A stretch of DNA of 64,000 nucleotides. It comes from Peterkaempfera podocarpi (lineage in GTDB: Bacteria > Actinomycetota > Actinomycetes > Streptomycetales > Streptomycetaceae). The notes beneath the pieces were generated by a model. The model was not told the origin of the DNA and did not search any database. It worked only from the letters and a program-made list of their open reading frames with translations. This document shows positions 1-8,773 of this stretch, piece by piece. Within the stretch, counting starts at the first letter, position 1, and each line of letters begins with the position of its first letter. Made by a program: the position numbers and the translations under genes. The stretch lies in NCBI RefSeq assembly GCF_042466665.1, contig NZ_CP162102.1:3968001-4032000 (forward strand), given 5' to 3'.

Positions 1-868
1 GGCCCGGGCGCCCCCGGCGACCCGCCGAGACCCCGGCCAGGAAGGCGGCGCCCGCCGCCCCCGCCAGCGCCGCCGACGGCGCCGCCACCAGCGGCAGGGT
101 CTGCCCGGCCGCACCGCCGCAGTGCAGCGCCTCGGTGCCCGGCCAGGGGTCGTCGGCGACGGCGCGCTCGGCGGTGCCCCGGCAGGTCGGGCAGTCGTCC
201 ACATGCTGCACCAGCTCACGGCGGAGCGCCGGGCCCAGCAGGGCGCCGCCGCCCTCGGGGCCGGGCCGGCCGCCGCCCAGCCGGGAGAGCTCGGGGCAGT
301 CCGCGGCGGCCAGCACCCGCAGCGCCGTGCGGGTGCGCTCCACCTCGCAGCCGGCCTGGGTGAGCAGCGCCGCGGCCTCCTCCGGCCGCAGGCCCAGCAC
401 CGCGGCGACCTCGGCGGGCCGCAGCCCGTGACGCACCGCCAGCTCCAGCGCCTCGCGCTGCTGCGGGGTGGTCCCCGCCGCCTCCGGCCAGGCCAGTACG
501 GCGAGCCGGGCGTGCCGCTCCCGCCGCTGCTCGGCCGAGGGCGCCGGAGGACCCGCCCGGCCGCCCGGCGCCGCCGGGGCCGGCAGATCGGCCGTGCCGT
601 CCGCCAGCCGCAGCAGGCAGGCGTACCGGGCCAGCGAGTAGAGCCAGGCGCGGAGCAGCACCGGGTCGCGCAGGCGGTCGTGGTGCCGTACCGCCATCTC
701 CCGCACCGACCGCACGGCGGCCAGCGCGGCGTCGTGATCGCACAGCACGGAGAGGCAGTAGGTGAAGAGTCCGTCCACCTGCCGCGCGCACGCGTCCTCG
801 GGCCGCTCGGTCCCGCACGACGCATATCCGGCCGCCGGGGGCATCTGGATATCGGCACTGGTCGTCAT
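1..868 (-). CDS. Sigma-70-like protein with zinc-finger motif (3' end cut by window)
   Basis: An ATG at 868 opens a frame that runs without a stop to the window edge, giving at least 288 residues. Residues about 30-90 look like a degenerate sigma region 2 (helical, with an LLRAWLYSLARYACL segment). Residues about 135-180 resemble the helix-turn-helix of sigma region 4 (TPQQREALELAVRHGL followed by PAEVAAVLGL). Residues 221-228 form HVDDCPTC, the H-x3-C-x2-C pattern of zinc-binding anti-sigma domains. An Ala-rich, probably membrane-inserting stretch begins near 258. The protein combines features of a sigma factor and of a zinc anti-sigma factor, so its regulatory role is inferred only. It diverges from radA, with 156 bp between the starts. 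The C-terminus is not visible. Confidence 0.6.
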   Translation of the reverse strand, partial: MTTSADIQMPPAAGYASCGTERPEDACARQVDGLFTYCLSVLCDHDAALAAVRSVREMAVRHHDRLRDPVLLRAWLYSLARYACLLRLADGTADLPAPAAPGGRAGPPAPSAEQRRERHARLAVLAWPEAAGTTPQQREALELAVRHGLRPAEVAAVLGLRPEEAAALLTQAGCEVERTRTALRVLAAADCPELSRLGGGRPGPEGGGALLGPALRRELVQHVDDCPTCRGTAERAVADDPWPGTEALHCGGAAGQTLPLVAAPSAALAGAAGAAFLAGVSAGRRGRPG

Positions 869-1024
869 CCTGCCGACGCTAGGGGAAGCACGGCGGACGG
901 TCGGGCGGGTCGCGGCCCGGGTACCTCTTTCGGGTAACAGGGCCACCGTCCCGGGTGACGGCGGACCGGCCCTCGGCGACCGCGGCGTGCGGCGCTGTCG
1001 GACCCTCCTTGTACGGTTCACCGC

Positions 1025-2581
1025 ATGGCAGCCCGAACCTCCTCCGGCAAGTCCTCCGCGAAGGCACGCCCCGCCTACCGCTGCACCGAGTGCGGCAACC
1101 AGCTCCCCAAGTGGGTGGGCCGCTGCCCCGAGTGCAACGCCTGGGGCACCGTGGAGGAGTACGGCGCGGTCCCGGTGCGCACCACCGCGGCCGGCCCGGT
1201 CAGCTCCCCCGCCCGCCCCATCGCCCAGGTGGACGGACAGGTCGCGACGGCCCGCGCCACCGGGGTGGACGAGCTGGACCGCGTGCTGGGCGGCGGCCTG
1301 GTGCCCGGCGCCGTGGTGCTGCTGGCCGGCGAGCCCGGCGTCGGCAAGTCGACCCTGCTGCTGGACGTCGCGGCCAAGGCCGCCTCCGCGCAGCACCGCA
1401 CGCTCTATGTCACCGGCGAGGAGTCGGCCGGCCAGGTTCGGCTGCGCGCCGACCGCATCGGCGCCCTCTCCGACCACCTCTACCTCGCGGCCGAGACCGA
1501 TCTGGGCGCGGTGCTCGGCCATATCGACCAGGTGGGCCCCTCGCTGCTGGTGCTGGACTCGGTGCAGACCATCGCCTCCGCGGAGCTGGACGGCGCCCCC
1601 GGCGGCATGGCGCAGGTCCGTGAGGTGGCGGGCGCCCTGATCCGGGCCTCCAAGGACCGCGGCATGGCCACCCTGCTGGTCGGCCATGTCACCAAGGACG
1701 GCTCCATCGCCGGTCCGCGGCTGCTGGAGCACCTGGTCGACGTGGTGCTGCACTTCGAGGGCGACCGGCATGCCCGGCTACGTCTCATCCGGGGCATCAA
1801 GAACCGCTACGGCGCCACCGACGAGGTGGGCTGCTTCGAGCTGCACGACGAGGGCATCGCCGGGCTGCCCGACCCGTCGGGGCTGTTCCTCACCCGTCGC
1901 TCCCAGCCGGTGCCCGGCACCTGTCTCACCGTCACCCTGGAGGGCCGGCGTCCGCTGGTCGCCGAGGTGCAGGCGCTGATGGTGGACTCCCAGATCCCCT
2001 CCCCGCGCCGCACCACCTCGGGGCTGGACTCACCGCGGATCGCCATGGTGCTGGCGGTGGTGGAGCGGCACGGCGGTGTCCGGCTGGGCAAGCAGGACAT
2101 CTACACCGCCACCGTGGGCGGGGTGCGGCTCACCGAGCCGGCCGCGGACCTGGCCATCGCCCTGTCGGTGGCCAGTTCGGCCGCCAACACCCCGCTGCCC
2201 AGCAATCTGGTGGCCATCGGCGAGGTGGGGCTGGCCGGTGAGGTCCGCCGGGTCAACGGTGTGCAGCGCCGACTGGCCGAGGCCCATCGCCTGGGGTTCA
2301 CCCATGCCCTGGTGCCGCCCGACCCCGGCAAGGTGCCCCCGGGGATGACGGTCGTGGAGGTGGCCGACATCGGGGAGGCACTGAAGGCGATCCCGGGCCG
2401 CCGCTCCGGCGGCGAGCGGGCCCCGGGTGAGGGCGGGGAGCGCACGGCGCGCAAGCCGCGCACCCGCGCTTCCGCTGACATTCCGGCACCGGGGGCCGAT
2501 CACACGGGCTCTCCCGGCCGTTGGACCGGGGAGGACGGCTGGGATCCGATCGAGCCGGAGGCGGTCCCGGAGCCGTTCTGA
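1025..2581 (+). CDS. radA: DNA repair protein RadA (Sms)
   Basis: RadA is a RecA-like ATPase that processes recombination intermediates and promotes branch migration in the cytoplasm. The 518-residue protein shows the N-terminal C4 zinc finger (Cys20, 23, 34, 37), the Walker A box GEPGVGKST (Lys108), the RadA-specific KNRYG motif near residue 260, and a C-terminal Lon-like domain (about 320-450). The last 70 residues are a disordered, charged actinobacterial extension. The ATG at 1025 gives the standard N-terminus, but there is only a weak ribosome-binding site. disA follows 124 bp downstream on the same strand, the widely conserved radA-disA arrangement in which RadA can restrain DisA activity. 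Confidence 0.96.
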   Translation: MAARTSSGKSSAKARPAYRCTECGNQLPKWVGRCPECNAWGTVEEYGAVPVRTTAAGPVSSPARPIAQVDGQVATARATGVDELDRVLGGGLVPGAVVLLAGEPGVGKSTLLLDVAAKAASAQHRTLYVTGEESAGQVRLRADRIGALSDHLYLAAETDLGAVLGHIDQVGPSLLVLDSVQTIASAELDGAPGGMAQVREVAGALIRASKDRGMATLLVGHVTKDGSIAGPRLLEHLVDVVLHFEGDRHARLRLIRGIKNRYGATDEVGCFELHDEGIAGLPDPSGLFLTRRSQPVPGTCLTVTLEGRRPLVAEVQALMVDSQIPSPRRTTSGLDSPRIAMVLAVVERHGGVRLGKQDIYTATVGGVRLTEPAADLAIALSVASSAANTPLPSNLVAIGEVGLAGEVRRVNGVQRRLAEAHRLGFTHALVPPDPGKVPPGMTVVEVADIGEALKAIPGRRSGGERAPGEGGERTARKPRTRASADIPAPGADHTGSPGRWTGEDGWDPIEPEAVPEPF

Positions 2582-2705
2582 CCCTCTCTTGACCCGCCCC
2601 TGTCCCGACCCGCCACCCTCACCCGCCGCCCGACGGTAAACTTTGCCCTGATCGCAACACGGCAGACGTCGGCAGACCGCACCGCCGGCCGACCGAGGGA
2701 GTCCA

Positions 2706-3812
2706 GTGGCAGCCAACGACCGGGCGGAGAAGTCCCCCCGCGAGGAGGCCCTTGTGCGTGCCTCCCTCAGTGCAGTCGCCCCCGGAACCGCCCTTCGGGA
2801 CGGCCTGGAGCGGGTGCTGCGCGGCAACACCGGCGGCCTGATCGTGCTGGGCTTCGACAAGACGGTCGAGCCGCTGTGCACCGGTGGCTTCGTGCTGGAT
2901 GTGGAGTTCTCCGCCACCCGGCTGCGGGAGCTGTGCAAGCTCGACGGCGCGGTGGTGCTGGACAAGGACATCACCAAGATCGTGCGTGCGGGCGTCCATC
3001 TGGTGCCGGACTCCTCCATCCCCACCGACGAGACCGGCACCCGGCACCGCACCGCCGAGCGGGTCAACAAGCAGACCGGCTACCCCGTGGTGTCGGTCAG
3101 CCACTCCATGCGGCTGATCGCCCTCTATGTCAACGGCCAGCGCCGCGTACTGGAGGACTCCGCCGCGATCCTCTCCCGCGCCAACCAGGCGCTGGCCACC
3201 CTGGAGCGCTACAAGCTGCGGCTGGACGAGGTGGCCGGCACCCTCTCCGCGCTGGAGATCGAGGACCTGGTCACCGTCCGCGATGTCACGGCCGTCGCCC
3301 AGCGGCTCGAGATGGTCCGCCGTATCGCCGCCGAGATCGCCGGCTATGTGATCGAGCTCGGCACCGACGGCCGACTGCTCTCCCTCCAGCTGGACGAGCT
3401 GATCGCCGGCGTGGAGCCGGAGCGGGAGCTGGTGGCCCGCGACTACTTCCCGGAGCGGGCCGCCAAGCGGGGCCGCACCGTCAACGACGTCCTGGCCGAG
3501 CTGGACACGCTCAGCCAGACCGAGCTGCTGGACGTCCAGGCGGTCGCCAAGGCGCTCGGCCACCCCGGCACCCCCGAGGCGCTGGACTCCGCCGTCTCGC
3601 CGCGCGGCTACCGGCTGCTGGCCAAGGTGCCCCGGCTGCCCAACACCGTCATCGAGCGGCTGGTGGAGCACTTCGGCGGCCTGCAGAAGCTGCTCGCCGC
3701 CAGCGTCGACGACCTGCAGACGGTCGACGGCGTGGGCGAGGCCCGCGCCCGGTCCGTCCGCGAGGGCCTCTCCCGGCTCGCCGAGTCGTCGATCCTGGAG
3801 CGCTACGTCTGA
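2706..3812 (+). CDS. disA: DNA integrity scanning diadenylate cyclase DisA
   Basis: DisA makes cyclic di-AMP from two ATP and pauses at branched DNA, reporting DNA integrity. The 368-residue length is normal. The DAC domain carries the active-site DGA (residues 80-82) and RHR (113-115) motifs. A helical spine follows, then a C-terminal helix-hairpin-helix DNA-binding domain (about residues 315-365, with a VDGVGEARA hairpin). The start is GTG at 2706, preceded by a GAGGGA ribosome-binding site. It follows radA on the same strand and may be co-transcribed. All key catalytic residues are intact. Confidence 0.96.
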   Translation: MAANDRAEKSPREEALVRASLSAVAPGTALRDGLERVLRGNTGGLIVLGFDKTVEPLCTGGFVLDVEFSATRLRELCKLDGAVVLDKDITKIVRAGVHLVPDSSIPTDETGTRHRTAERVNKQTGYPVVSVSHSMRLIALYVNGQRRVLEDSAAILSRANQALATLERYKLRLDEVAGTLSALEIEDLVTVRDVTAVAQRLEMVRRIAAEIAGYVIELGTDGRLLSLQLDELIAGVEPERELVARDYFPERAAKRGRTVNDVLAELDTLSQTELLDVQAVAKALGHPGTPEALDSAVSPRGYRLLAKVPRLPNTVIERLVEHFGGLQKLLAASVDDLQTVDGVGEARARSVREGLSRLAESSILERYV

Positions 3813-3817
3813 GGACG

Positions 3818-3851
3818 GCAGCCCGCTGCGGCCCTGAGGGCCCCGGGCTGC
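3818..3851. terminator. Stem-loop between convergent disA and the 3876-4814 gene
   Basis: GCAGCCCG (3818-3825) pairs with CGGGCTGC (3844-3851), and inside it GGCCC/GGGCC (3830-3834/3838-3842) pairs around a TGA loop. The position just after the disA stop and before the end of the convergent gene fits a bidirectional terminator. There is no U-tract, as is common in actinomycetes. Confidence 0.55.
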
Positions 3852-3875
3852 GGCTCCGCGGGCGCTCCGGGGGCC

Positions 3876-4814
3876 TCAGCTCTCCAGGCGGAAGGACGCC
3901 CGGGCGGTGACCGGGGTGCCGGAGACCCCGCTGAGGTCCGCCTGCACCAGATAGACGCCGTCGGTCGCGCTGCCGCTCGGGGAGGGGCTGGGGCACTGCT
4001 GGGTGGAGCGGCTGCGGTCCCAGACGAAGGTCTCGGTGACGGAGCTGCCGGCGGGGATGCCGACCCACTTGGCGCTGCGGTCGGTGGGGCAGTCGCCCGA
4101 GGACCACACCCGGCCGTCGCTGGAGGCGCTGACGGTGATCACCGAGGCCGCCCTGCCGAGGTCGGCCCGGCAGGCCGCGCCGGAGTTGCGCACGGTCAGC
4201 TCGAAGCGCGGGCGCTCCTTGGGCTGGTAGGCGTTCTGCGCGCTGGCGAGCTCCAGGGAGAGCTTGGAGGTGGGGCAGATCGGCAGGGCACGCACCGCCG
4301 AGGTGTTGACCGGTACGGTGCCGCCGCCCGTCCCGCCGCCGGCCGCCGCCCCGCCCGTGGCGCTGCCGCCGCCGCTTGCGGCCCCGCCGGCCCCGCCGCC
4401 GGTGCCGCCGGTGCCGCCATCCGTGGCACCACCCGAAAGACTGACGTCACTGCCGCCGGTCCCACCCGTACCGCCGCTTCCGCTGTCGCCGCCCCCGTCG
4501 GTGGTGGTGTCCGAGGAGCCTTGGCTGCCGCCGGCGGACGGGGAGCTGCTCGGGGTGGCGCCACCGCTCGTGTCGCCACCCGTGGCCGTGCCGCCGGTAC
4601 CGCCCGGACGGGTGCTGATCGCGGACCCGCTGGGCCCCGCGCCCGGGGTGATCGACTCGACCGGCACCGGCTGCTTGCCCTTGGCGTGACTGCCTCCGCC
4701 CCCGCCCGTGGTCAGCCAGATCACCAGTGCCGCGATCGCGGCCAGGACGACGAGCACAACGAACCGCCGCCGCCAGTAGATGGACGCGGGCAGCGGTCCC
4801 ACGGGATGGCGCAT
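3876..4814 (-). CDS. Membrane-anchored Gly/Ser/Thr-rich extracytoplasmic protein
   Basis: Function unknown. From the ATG at 4814 the protein has about 312 residues: a short cytoplasmic head, one N-terminal transmembrane segment (about residues 15-34, FVVLVVLAAIAALVIWL), a long low-complexity Gly/Ser/Thr linker (about 40-165), then a globular C-terminal domain (about 170-310). The C-terminal domain has conserved-looking Cys (LPICPTSKL, GAACRADL, SGDCPTDRS, TQQCPSPS), suggesting two extracytoplasmic disulfides and an Ig-like fold. A TTG at 4829 would add five residues. It is transcribed divergently from mutY and convergently with disA. Confidence 0.75.
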   Translation of the reverse strand: MRHPVGPLPASIYWRRRFVVLVVLAAIAALVIWLTTGGGGGSHAKGKQPVPVESITPGAGPSGSAISTRPGGTGGTATGGDTSGGATPSSSPSAGGSQGSSDTTTDGGGDSGSGGTGGTGGSDVSLSGGATDGGTGGTGGGAGGAASGGGSATGGAAAGGGTGGGTVPVNTSAVRALPICPTSKLSLELASAQNAYQPKERPRFELTVRNSGAACRADLGRAASVITVSASSDGRVWSSGDCPTDRSAKWVGIPAGSSVTETFVWDRSRSTQQCPSPSPSGSATDGVYLVQADLSGVSGTPVTARASFRLES

Positions 4815-4956
4815 AGAGGGCACGCGCAAACTCTACGAGAGATCAACCGCCCCTCACCGCATCAACACCTCAGCCAGGGAGCTTCTTTCAGATCATCAGC
4901 CTGATGCGCCGACCGGGCGGCGGCTGATCGGCCCAGCATGGGAGGATCGGAGTGAG

Positions 4957-5871
4957 ATGTCTGTACACACCGCCGTGCCGCTTCCCGTGCTGCACTCCAC
5001 GATCCTCGACTGGTACGCCGAGCACGCCCGTGACCTGCCCTGGCGCACTCCCGAGGCCACGCCGTGGGCGGTGATGGTCAGTGAGTTCATGCTCCAGCAG
5101 ACCCCGGTGAAGCGGGTGCTGCCCGCGTACGCGGCCTGGCTGGAGCGCTGGCCGACGCCCGCCGCCCTGGCCGCCGACGCCCCGGGCGAGGCGGTCCGGA
5201 TGTGGGGCAGGCTCGGCTACCCGCGGCGCGCGCTGCGGCTGCACGCCGCCGCCACCGCCATCACGGAGCGGCACGGCGGCGAGGTGCCCGACGACCACGC
5301 CCAGCTGCTCGCACTGCCCGGCGTCGGCGAGTACACCGCCGCCGCGGTCGCCTCGTTCGCCTTCCGGCAGCGGCATGCGGTCCTGGACACCAATGTGCGC
5401 CGGGTCCTCGCCCGGGTGGTGGACGCCGTGGAGCACCCGCCGACGGCGACCACCGCCGCCGAGCGCCGTACCGCCACCGCACTGCTGCCGGACGCCGACG
5501 GGACCGCCGCGACCTGGGCGGTTGCGGTGATGGAGCTGGGCGCACTGGTCTGCACCGCCCGCACACCGCGCTGCGTCGGGTGTCCGGTGGCGGCGATGTG
5601 CGCCTGGCGGCTGGCAGGCAGCCCGCCGTACGACGGCCCGCCGCGGCGGGGCCAGACCTATGCGGGCACCGACCGGCAGGTGCGGGGCAAACTGCTCGCC
5701 GTGCTGCGGGAGGCGCACGGCGAGGTGGCCCAGGCGGCGCTGGACGCGGTCTGGGACGAGCCGGTGCAGCGTGCCCGCGCCCTCGACGGCCTGGTCGCCG
5801 ACGGCCTGGTGGAGCCGGTCGGCCCGGGTGTCTACCGCCTTCCCGGAGCGGTCCCGAGCAGTCGGCCCTGA
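4957..5871 (+). CDS. mutY: A/G-specific adenine glycosylase MutY
   Basis: MutY removes adenine mispaired with 8-oxoguanine. From the ATG at 4957 (GGAGG ribosome-binding site at 4941-4945) the protein has 304 residues. It shows the catalytic Glu43 in SEFMLQQTP, the helix-hairpin-helix LPGVGEYTAA (about 120-129), the catalytic Asp144 in LDTNVRRV, and the C-x6-C-x2-C-x5-C iron-sulfur loop (CTARTPRCVGC...C). Like other actinobacterial homologues it is short: the C-terminal NUDIX-like 8-oxoG recognition domain of E. coli MutY is reduced to about 70 residues. The frame is open upstream to 4780, but that part has no ribosome-binding site and no homology I recognise. Confidence 0.93.
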   Translation: MSVHTAVPLPVLHSTILDWYAEHARDLPWRTPEATPWAVMVSEFMLQQTPVKRVLPAYAAWLERWPTPAALAADAPGEAVRMWGRLGYPRRALRLHAAATAITERHGGEVPDDHAQLLALPGVGEYTAAAVASFAFRQRHAVLDTNVRRVLARVVDAVEHPPTATTAAERRTATALLPDADGTAATWAVAVMELGALVCTARTPRCVGCPVAAMCAWRLAGSPPYDGPPRRGQTYAGTDRQVRGKLLAVLREAHGEVAQAALDAVWDEPVQRARALDGLVADGLVEPVGPGVYRLPGAVPSSRP

Positions 5872-5948
5872 GACCTGGGTTCCACCGTGCCCCGCGGGAT
5901 GTCCGAGCGGGCCCGTCGGTTCCGCGCCGCCCGGGCGGTCGCACGCCG

Positions 5949-6015
5949 GGGGCGCGGGGCCCCGCGCGCAGTCCCCGCCTGAGACGGCGGGCTGAGCGTC
6001 GGTTCCCCGCGCCCC
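5949..6015. terminator. Long-range GC inverted repeat between mutY and the MFS gene
   Basis: GGGGCGCGGGG (5949-5959) and its exact complement CCCCGCGCCCC (6005-6015) flank a GC-rich loop containing a second small stem. It sits between convergent genes. Similar GGCGCGGGG/CCCCGCGCC stems are common intergenic elements in Streptomyces, so this may be a repeat family as well as a terminator. Confidence 0.5.
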
Positions 6016-6052
6016 TGAAGGTGCACGGCTGGCCGTGGGTGGTGTGCGCGGG

Positions 6053-7645
6053 TCAGTGCGCCCCGGCCAGTTCGGTGGCACTGCCCTCGCCGGCGTCGGC
6101 CGTCGCGCCGCTCGCGTTGCCCGCACCGCGCAGCGGCACCTCCTTGAGGAAGACAGCAGCGGCGATGCCCACCACGCTGACCACCGCGCCCCACAGGAAC
6201 ACCGAGTGGATGCCGTTGGAGACGGCGTGGTGGTAGGCGTTCTGGAAAGCGGCGGGGAGGGTCTTCAGGACGGACGGGGTGAGCTGGGCGGTCTGCTCCT
6301 TGCCGCCGGACACGCCCAGGTCCGTCATGGTGGCGGTGACCCGGTTGGTGAAGAGCGCACCGAAGAGCGCCACACCGAAGGAGCCGCCGATGGTGCGGAA
6401 CAGGGTGGCGGTGGAGCTGGCCACTCCCATGTCCTTGAGCTCCACGCTGTTCTGCGCCACCAGCATGGTGACCTGCATCAGGAAGCCCATACCGGCGCCC
6501 AGCACCACCATGTAGACGCTGGAGGTGAAGCGGGTGGTGTCGGTGCCGAGGGTGGAGAGCAGCAGCGCACCGCCGGCCATCACCCCGGTGCCGAGGATGG
6601 GGTAGATGCGGTAGCGGCCGGTGCGGGTGATCGCCTGGCCGACGGCCAGCGAGACCACCAGCATGCCCAGCATCATCGGCATCAGCAGCAGGCCGGAGTT
6701 GGTGGCCGAGGCACCCTGCACGCTCTGCTGGTACAGCGGCAGGAAGGTCACCGAACCGAACATGGTGAAGCCGACCAGGAAGCCGATCACCGAGACCAGG
6801 GTGAAGTTGCGGTTGCGGAAGAGCCCCAGCGGCAGCATGGGCTCCTCGGCCCGGCGCTCGGTGAGGACGAAGCCCACCAGGGTGACCACCGCGAGCACGG
6901 CGAGGCCCAGGATCTGACCGGACGCCCAGTCGTACTGCTGGCCGCCCCAGGTGGTGATCAGCACCAGGGCGGTGATGCCCACGGTGAGCAGTGCGGCGCC
7001 CAGGTAGTCGATCCGCGCGTTGGAGCGGAGCTTGGGCAGGTGCAGGGTGGCGGTGACGACCAGCAGGGCGACCGCGCCCAGCGGGATGTTGATGTAGAAG
7101 GTCCAGTGCCAGTTGAGATGGTCGGTGATGAAACCGCCGACCAGCGGGCCGCCGATCATGGCGATGGCCATCACTCCGGCGAACATGCCCTGGTACTTGC
7201 CACGGTCGCGGGGCGGCACCAGCGCACCCATGATCGACATCACGCCGACCATCAGGCCGCCCGCGCCCAGGCCCTGGAGTGCCCGGAAGCCGATCAGTTC
7301 GCCCATGGTCTGGGAGAGGCCCGCGAGGGCGGATCCGACCAGGAAGATCACGATCGAGATGATGAAGGTGCCCTTGCGTCCGTAGAGGTCGCCGAGCTTG
7401 CCCCAGATGGGAGTGGATGCCGCCGTGGCCAGGGTGTAGGAGGTGACCACCCAGGAGAGGTGCTCGGCCCCTCCCAGGTCCCCGACGATGGTGGGCATCG
7501 CGGTGCCGACGATGAGGTTGTCGAGCATCGCGAGCAGCATGGTGATCACCAGGCCCACCATGATGACCCGTATCTCACGCGGTGTGCGCGTCTCCGGCAC
7601 ATCCTGGGCGGCGCCCGCCGCCAGGGCTTGAGGTTTCTCGGACAC
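6053..7645 (-). CDS. MFS drug exporter, DHA2 (EmrB/QacA-like) family
   Basis: A proton-driven multidrug efflux permease of the inner membrane. The 530 residues contain about 14 hydrophobic helices. The first holds the DHA2 signature around MLDNLIVGTAMPTIVGDLGG, and WVVTSYTLATAASTPIWGKLGDLYGRKG is motif A. The start is GTG at 7645. It diverges from a TetR regulator (7805), and a palindrome lies 22-39 bp upstream of its start, the usual layout of a TetR-repressed exporter. Substrate unknown. Confidence 0.9.
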   Translation of the reverse strand: MSEKPQALAAGAAQDVPETRTPREIRVIMVGLVITMLLAMLDNLIVGTAMPTIVGDLGGAEHLSWVVTSYTLATAASTPIWGKLGDLYGRKGTFIISIVIFLVGSALAGLSQTMGELIGFRALQGLGAGGLMVGVMSIMGALVPPRDRGKYQGMFAGVMAIAMIGGPLVGGFITDHLNWHWTFYINIPLGAVALLVVTATLHLPKLRSNARIDYLGAALLTVGITALVLITTWGGQQYDWASGQILGLAVLAVVTLVGFVLTERRAEEPMLPLGLFRNRNFTLVSVIGFLVGFTMFGSVTFLPLYQQSVQGASATNSGLLLMPMMLGMLVVSLAVGQAITRTGRYRIYPILGTGVMAGGALLLSTLGTDTTRFTSSVYMVVLGAGMGFLMQVTMLVAQNSVELKDMGVASSTATLFRTIGGSFGVALFGALFTNRVTATMTDLGVSGGKEQTAQLTPSVLKTLPAAFQNAYHHAVSNGIHSVFLWGAVVSVVGIAAAVFLKEVPLRGAGNASGATADAGEGSATELAGAH

Positions 7646-7666
7646 GGTGGGGCTCCCCCGTTGCTT

Positions 7667-7684
7667 ACTTGTCGACCGGCTAGT
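7667..7684. promoter_or_regulatory. Candidate TetR operator
   Basis: The 18-bp imperfect palindrome ACTTGTCGACCGGCTAGT matches its own reverse complement at 12 of 18 positions. It lies in the 159-bp divergent region between the exporter and the TetR gene, close to the exporter start. A second dyad, GTCAAGT (7725-7731) with ACTTGAC (7763-7769), lies nearer the regulator and could be a weaker site. Assignment is by position and symmetry only. Confidence 0.45.
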
Positions 7685-7804
7685 GCACTCTTCTCCGGCA
7701 AGCTAGGCTCCCTGCCAGCCGACCGTCAAGTTGATTTCCGTCCGCACCGCTTCAGGCGGAAGACTTGACCTCCCAAGACCACGAACAAGGGGCACGACCG
7801 AAGG

Positions 7805-8413
7805 ATGAGCACCCACACGCCTCGCGGGGACACCCGGACCCGCATCCTGGACGTCGCCCTCGAACTGTTCTCGGAGCACGGCTACGAGCAGACCTCGCTA
7901 CGGGAGATCGCCGACCGGCTGAACGTGACCAAGGCCGCTCTCTACTACCACTTCAAGACCAAGGACGACATCGTCTACGGCATCGTCGAGTCGATGTCCG
8001 CACCCATCGACGAGGCCATCGCCTGGGGGGAGCAGCACCCCTGGTCGCCCCAGGTGCGCGACGAGCTGGTGCGCCGCTTCGCGGAGGGGATGGCCGAGCG
8101 GATCACGCTGCTCCGCTTCTTCCACGAGAACCAGCCCGCCGTGCGCGAGCTCAACGCCGGCGCCCGCTTCAAGGACCGGATGATCGCCATGGTGCGGCTC
8201 ATCCAGGGCCCGGAGAGCACCTACCAGGACCGGGTCAGGGCCGCTATGTCCCTTTTCGCCATCAATGCCGGACTCTTCCTGCTTCGCGACGAGGAGGACG
8301 ACACCGACGCCGCGGACCACCCCGACCAGGCGGCCCGACAGGCAGCCGCACTGGAGGTCGCACTGGAGATCGCCGGCCGCATCACCCCGGGTGCGGAAAC
8401 GCCCCAAAAGTGA
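7805..8413 (+). CDS. TetR/AcrR family transcriptional regulator
   Basis: A 202-residue one-component repressor. The N-terminal helix-turn-helix spans about residues 10-55 (TRILDVALELFSEHGYEQTS, then LREIADRLNVTKAALYYHFK). The rest is an all-helical ligand-binding domain of family-typical size. The ATG at 7805 is preceded by an AAGGA at 7800-7804 that is close to the start. Its divergent placement next to the MFS exporter suggests it represses that gene and itself, with an exported compound as inducer. Confidence 0.9.
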   Translation: MSTHTPRGDTRTRILDVALELFSEHGYEQTSLREIADRLNVTKAALYYHFKTKDDIVYGIVESMSAPIDEAIAWGEQHPWSPQVRDELVRRFAEGMAERITLLRFFHENQPAVRELNAGARFKDRMIAMVRLIQGPESTYQDRVRAAMSLFAINAGLFLLRDEEDDTDAADHPDQAARQAAALEVALEIAGRITPGAETPQK

Positions 8414-8773
8414 TCGTTTCCGCGTCGGACCGGGCCGCTGCGAGTGAGCCCGGTCACAACGCACACCAGAGTCACTATCGGCACTCGTAGCGGCAGGGCC
8501 GCAGAACGGCGCCAGCTCAGAGCGGAAAATCCGCCCCCGCACCCGCCTCGGAAGCAGTCCGTATACGGACATGCGTAGTAAAACCGTGGCTTTGGTCGGC
8601 CCGGCGGATTTTGTTACGACTTGTTTTGCCCGACGGGGAGCAGGTCGAAACATCGACGTTCATTCGCTCACCCGTTCCGCTGAAGCCCCCGCCCAGTCGG
8701 GGCCCCGGCCCGCGCACCGGCACCTCACCGTGCCCCTGCGGCACCGGGCCGTCGTACCGATAGAGGACTTAGC
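8414..8773. other. Non-coding leader region upstream of the M23 peptidase
   Basis: No credible gene. It holds a small GCGGA/TCCGC hairpin (8522-8534), the perfect 14-bp palindrome GTCCGTATACGGAC (8557-8570), and a locally AT-richer patch (about 8570-8655) that is the likeliest promoter/leader of the downstream secreted peptidase. I looked for the conserved c-di-AMP (ydaO) riboswitch core, which controls cell-wall hydrolases in actinobacteria, and did not find it. Confidence 0.5.
8557..8570. promoter_or_regulatory. Perfect 14-bp palindrome, possible operator
   Basis: GTCCGTATACGGAC is a perfect dyad about 200 bp upstream of the M23 peptidase start, at the edge of an AT-richer patch. It could bind a dimeric regulator. 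No protein can be assigned. Confidence 0.3.

Noticed and set aside
8414..8773. c-di-AMP (ydaO) riboswitch upstream of the M23 peptidase gene
   Set aside because: Expected from known control of actinobacterial wall hydrolases and from disA nearby, but the conserved core sequences are not visible.
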